From contig DCGC01000002.1 of NCBI GenBank assembly GCA_002315165.1, forward strand, positions 1 to 13,140: DNA of 13,140 nt, read 5' to 3'. Source of the stretch: Candidatus Saccharibacteria bacterium UBA1788 (GTDB taxonomy: Bacteria > Patescibacteriota > Saccharimonadia > Saccharimonadales > Saccharimonadaceae). Positions 11,222 to 13,140 of this stretch are shown here, one piece after another. Made by a program: the position numbers and the translations under genes. The notes below the pieces were generated by a model. It saw nothing but the letters and a program-made list of their open reading frames with translations, was not told where the DNA came from and did not search any database. Numbering within the stretch: the stretch's first letter is position 1; the number at the start of each line of letters is the position of its first letter.

Positions 11222-13140
11222 AAGTTGGTCCTTGTTACATATCCTCTATTGTTGACGGTTAGTTCGAATATATACCAGTCATCGGTGGTAGCCGTTGATG
11301 GCGCGTTGTATATTTGGATGCCAGTTCCGCCAGCATAGGTTAGCGTAACGGTAGTCGGAGAAAGGTAAATATTACTACTGCCAGCATAACGGTGGACATA
11401 ATATTTGTATTGATAATTTTTCTTAGGATTAATAAGAATAGTCTCAGGTCCGTAGCCGTTGGTGTCGTCTAAATCTAGCGTGACGGAGCCGTCTGTAGAT
11501 CTTTTGTGGCTATAATAAACTTCTTCGGTATTACCGTTTGGATCCGTAATAACTAGATGCGAGTCAAGATCGGAAGGATTTTGCCCCCAAGTTAAAACAA
11601 CTTTATAGCTAGAACAGACAACATCCTTATACCAAACAGCATAGAGTTTAATGGTCTGTTTGGTTGGAGTGGCTAGAGGAATTGCGTCGCCACTATGATA
11701 GGTGGCTGTTGTAGCATCAGGATTTTCTGACCAACCTAGGAAAGTATAACAATCGCGAGTTGGGGTGGTATCTGGAATAGCGCCAAAGTTGTAGGAGGCG
11801 TCGTTTGACGGGTTATGATTAACAATATCTGACGGCATATTGTTTACTTCGTCGCCATCAGCGTTATCTTCGTAGTAAAGTTTATAGTGGTAGCCGGTCC
11901 AAATCGGTTTGAACACTAGGTTTGTATTGGCGTTGGTAAGTTTTGTATAGGTTTGCCCCGGCTGATACTTGGTTGAATCGCTGCCGTTACCGGTCGCTTG
12001 CCAACCAGCTAGCTCCCAAACGTCATCATTACTGTCGACATAGGTAGGAATAGAAGTCGGAATCTTATAGTCATTGCCGTAGCTATGCCCGCCACGAGCT
12101 AGATATGTAAGGTGATTGCTGCAAGGAGCGCCAGTGCCGCCAGAAGAACAGTCCATTTTAATGTCATATTTGTAACCATAAATGGCATAGAGATCTGTAG
12201 TGCCAGAGCTAGTTTTTGCGCTAAGGCTGAGACGATTTTTAGTCGTATTATTGGTAAGGCCATTGTTGGTCATAATATTATTGATAGTTGTTTTATTGTA
12301 GTAGGTTGACGTGTTGCCGGTTGTGCTCTTAGACCAGCCTAAGAAATATTTACCGGATAGATATGCTGGCGTAGGAGAAATAGTCGGTTCAGGCTGGTTG
12401 ATTGTAAAGGTATAGGCGCTAAGAGCAGCTTCATGCAACTGAGTTGCAAATGGGACAGGGTTAAAATGCCAGTTACCGTCAATCGGCAAATGATAGCGAA
12501 TTTGGAATTGGATTTTGTCGTTTTGGGTGACGGCGACGTCTGGATTATAAAGACGAATCGCAGTGCTAATAGTCGAAGCGGTGTCGGCACCTGGAGCATT
12601 CCAGCAAGTGCGAATATAAAAGTCATAAAAACTATTAGATTCGTCACTCGTGACTACAATCCAGATACCTTCGGCGGTACTAAGATATTTATAATCGGTA
12701 TTGGAAAGATTTTCTTTTAGAGCGCCATCGTTGGTTGACGTGCCATAACTCTTTTTATAAATTAGACGTGGGTAGAGTGGGGATTCTGTAAAAATATTAG
12801 TTTGAAGATTTTCTCCATCAATTGCGCCGATTACGACATCATCTTCATTTTTGGTTGAATCATAGAGAAGTCTAGTATTAATAATAAACGCTGGATTTTG
12901 TTGAGAAAAAAGGCTATTGGTGTCATTTTTATCGGCGGAATAGGCCGTGCTACAAGTAGCAACGCTAGCGCTAGGAATGGTTTCCGCATTGCCAGCAAAA
13001 CCAACTATTTTTTTCCAAATACCAGCATAGCGGCCTTCTGGGTCGGCGGAATAGGCATTATGAATAAAACGCAGGGCTTCAGCTTGGGCTTCAATTTCCG
13101 TACGAGCGGTCGTAGATTCTAGAGAGGCTTGGGCGTTAGT
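11218..13140 (-). CDS. Large InlB B-repeat/DUF2135 surface protein, probable pilin-fused adhesin (5' end outside window)
   Basis: The frame stays open from the right window edge to a stop at 11218: 640 residues visible, start missing. The TTG at 12489 is not the start. The visible beginning (ASLESTTARTEIEAQAEALRFI) is a polar helix like that following the hydrophobic helix of prepilins, so a pilin-type N-terminus just outside is likely. Numbering from the edge, a unique domain covers about 25-235. Three InlB B-repeat-like modules follow (about 244-323 with FLGW 266-269; 326-415 with LAGW 377-380; 418-503 with FLGW 467-470 and YAVW 500-503). A C-terminal DUF2135/YfaP-like beta domain spans 511-635, with LTW, DLDSHLVITDPNGN and GYGPE. 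Such repeats are usual in cell-surface adhesins of Gram-positive bacteria. It is the most upstream visible gene of the pilin operon, coupled to the next by ATGA. A host-binding role is inference. Confidence 0.85.
   Translation of the reverse strand, partial: TNAQASLESTTARTEIEAQAEALRFIHNAYSADPEGRYAGIWKKIVGFAGNAETIPSASVATCSTAYSADKNDTNSLFSQQNPAFIINTRLLYDSTKNEDDVVIGAIDGENLQTNIFTESPLYPRLIYKKSYGTSTNDGALKENLSNTDYKYLSTAEGIWIVVTSDESNSFYDFYIRTCWNAPGADTASTISTAIRLYNPDVAVTQNDKIQFQIRYHLPIDGNWHFNPVPFATQLHEAALSAYTFTINQPEPTISPTPAYLSGKYFLGWSKSTTGNTSTYYNKTTINNIMTNNGLTNNTTKNRLSLSAKTSSGTTDLYAIYGYKYDIKMDCSSGGTGAPCSNHLTYLARGGHSYGNDYKIPTSIPTYVDSNDDVWELAGWQATGNGSDSTKYQPGQTYTKLTNANTNLVFKPIWTGYHYKLYYEDNADGDEVNNMPSDIVNHNPSNDASYNFGAIPDTTPTRDCYTFLGWSENPDATTATYHSGDAIPLATPTKQTIKLYAVWYKDVVCSSYKVVLTWGQNPSDLDSHLVITDPNGNTEEVYYSHKRSTDGSVTLDLDDTNGYGPETILINPKKNYQYKYYVHRYAGSSNIYLSPTTVTLTYAGGTGIQIYNAPSTATTDDWYIFELTVNNRGYVTRTNL

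Noticed and set aside
11218..12489. Treating the B-repeat protein as starting at the TTG at 12489.
   Set aside because: The frame is open without a stop to the window edge and the upstream residues are protein-like with the same composition, so the gene is longer and partial here.
1..13140. Mobile elements, phage, defence system or UGA recoding.
   Set aside because: No transposase, integrase, nuclease-defence gene or terminal repeats were seen. TGA ends tsaE and the B-repeat gene normally and no in-frame TGA occurs inside the clear genes.

Overview
The window looks like a piece of a small, moderately AT-rich bacterial genome from the Candidate Phyla Radiation, most likely Candidatus Saccharibacteria (TM7) or a close relative. 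This is an inference from gene content and style: short tightly packed genes with 1-4 base start/stop overlaps, a very short TsaB, several prepilin-like proteins next to an InlB-repeat surface protein, a surface protein with C-x-G-x-x-R-N-P-x-T-N-R-C repeats, and first genes of operons that appear to be leaderless. TGA acts as a normal stop (for example tsaE), so this is not a UGA-recoding lineage.

Layout. Positions 1-230 hold two divergent proline tRNA genes (UGG, cut by the window edge, and CGG) and a hairpin terminator. Positions 221-3271 form a minus-strand block: tsaE and tsaB (tRNA t6A synthesis), rny (ribonuclease Y, with its own promoter) and a VTT/DedA-like membrane protein. Positions 3296-5632 are a second minus-strand block: a six-helix membrane protein, a stand-alone ATP-cone-like small protein, and a pyridine nucleotide-disulfide-type flavoprotein that has lost its redox cysteines and catalytic histidine. 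A divergent promoter region at 5633-5692 separates this from a plus-strand secreted, membrane-anchored lamin-tail-domain protein (5693-7072) with three Cys-rich repeats. A strong bidirectional terminator (7075-7118) ends this gene and, on the other strand, the initiator tRNA-Met gene (7140-7216).

Positions 7237-13140 are one minus-strand surface-structure operon, transcribed from beyond the right edge of the window: a large protein with InlB B-repeats and a DUF2135-like domain (5' end missing), two classical prepilins (GFTLIE motif), a PilX-like protein with a pilin-like N-terminal helix, and a single-pass membrane protein with a cytoplasmic coiled coil and an outside helical domain. Together these look like a minor-pilin/pilus-tip gene set with the B-repeat protein as candidate adhesin.

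The regulatory signals are unusually consistent. Five promoters share an extended -10 element (TRTGN followed by TATAAT or TAGAAT), and a sixth has TGGTAATCT. At three protein genes the -10 box lies only 6-7 bases before the ATG with no Shine-Dalgarno, while genes inside the pilin operon have clear Shine-Dalgarno sequences. I see no CRISPR array, insertion sequence, phage gene or attachment site. No stretch over 300 bases lacks a gene.
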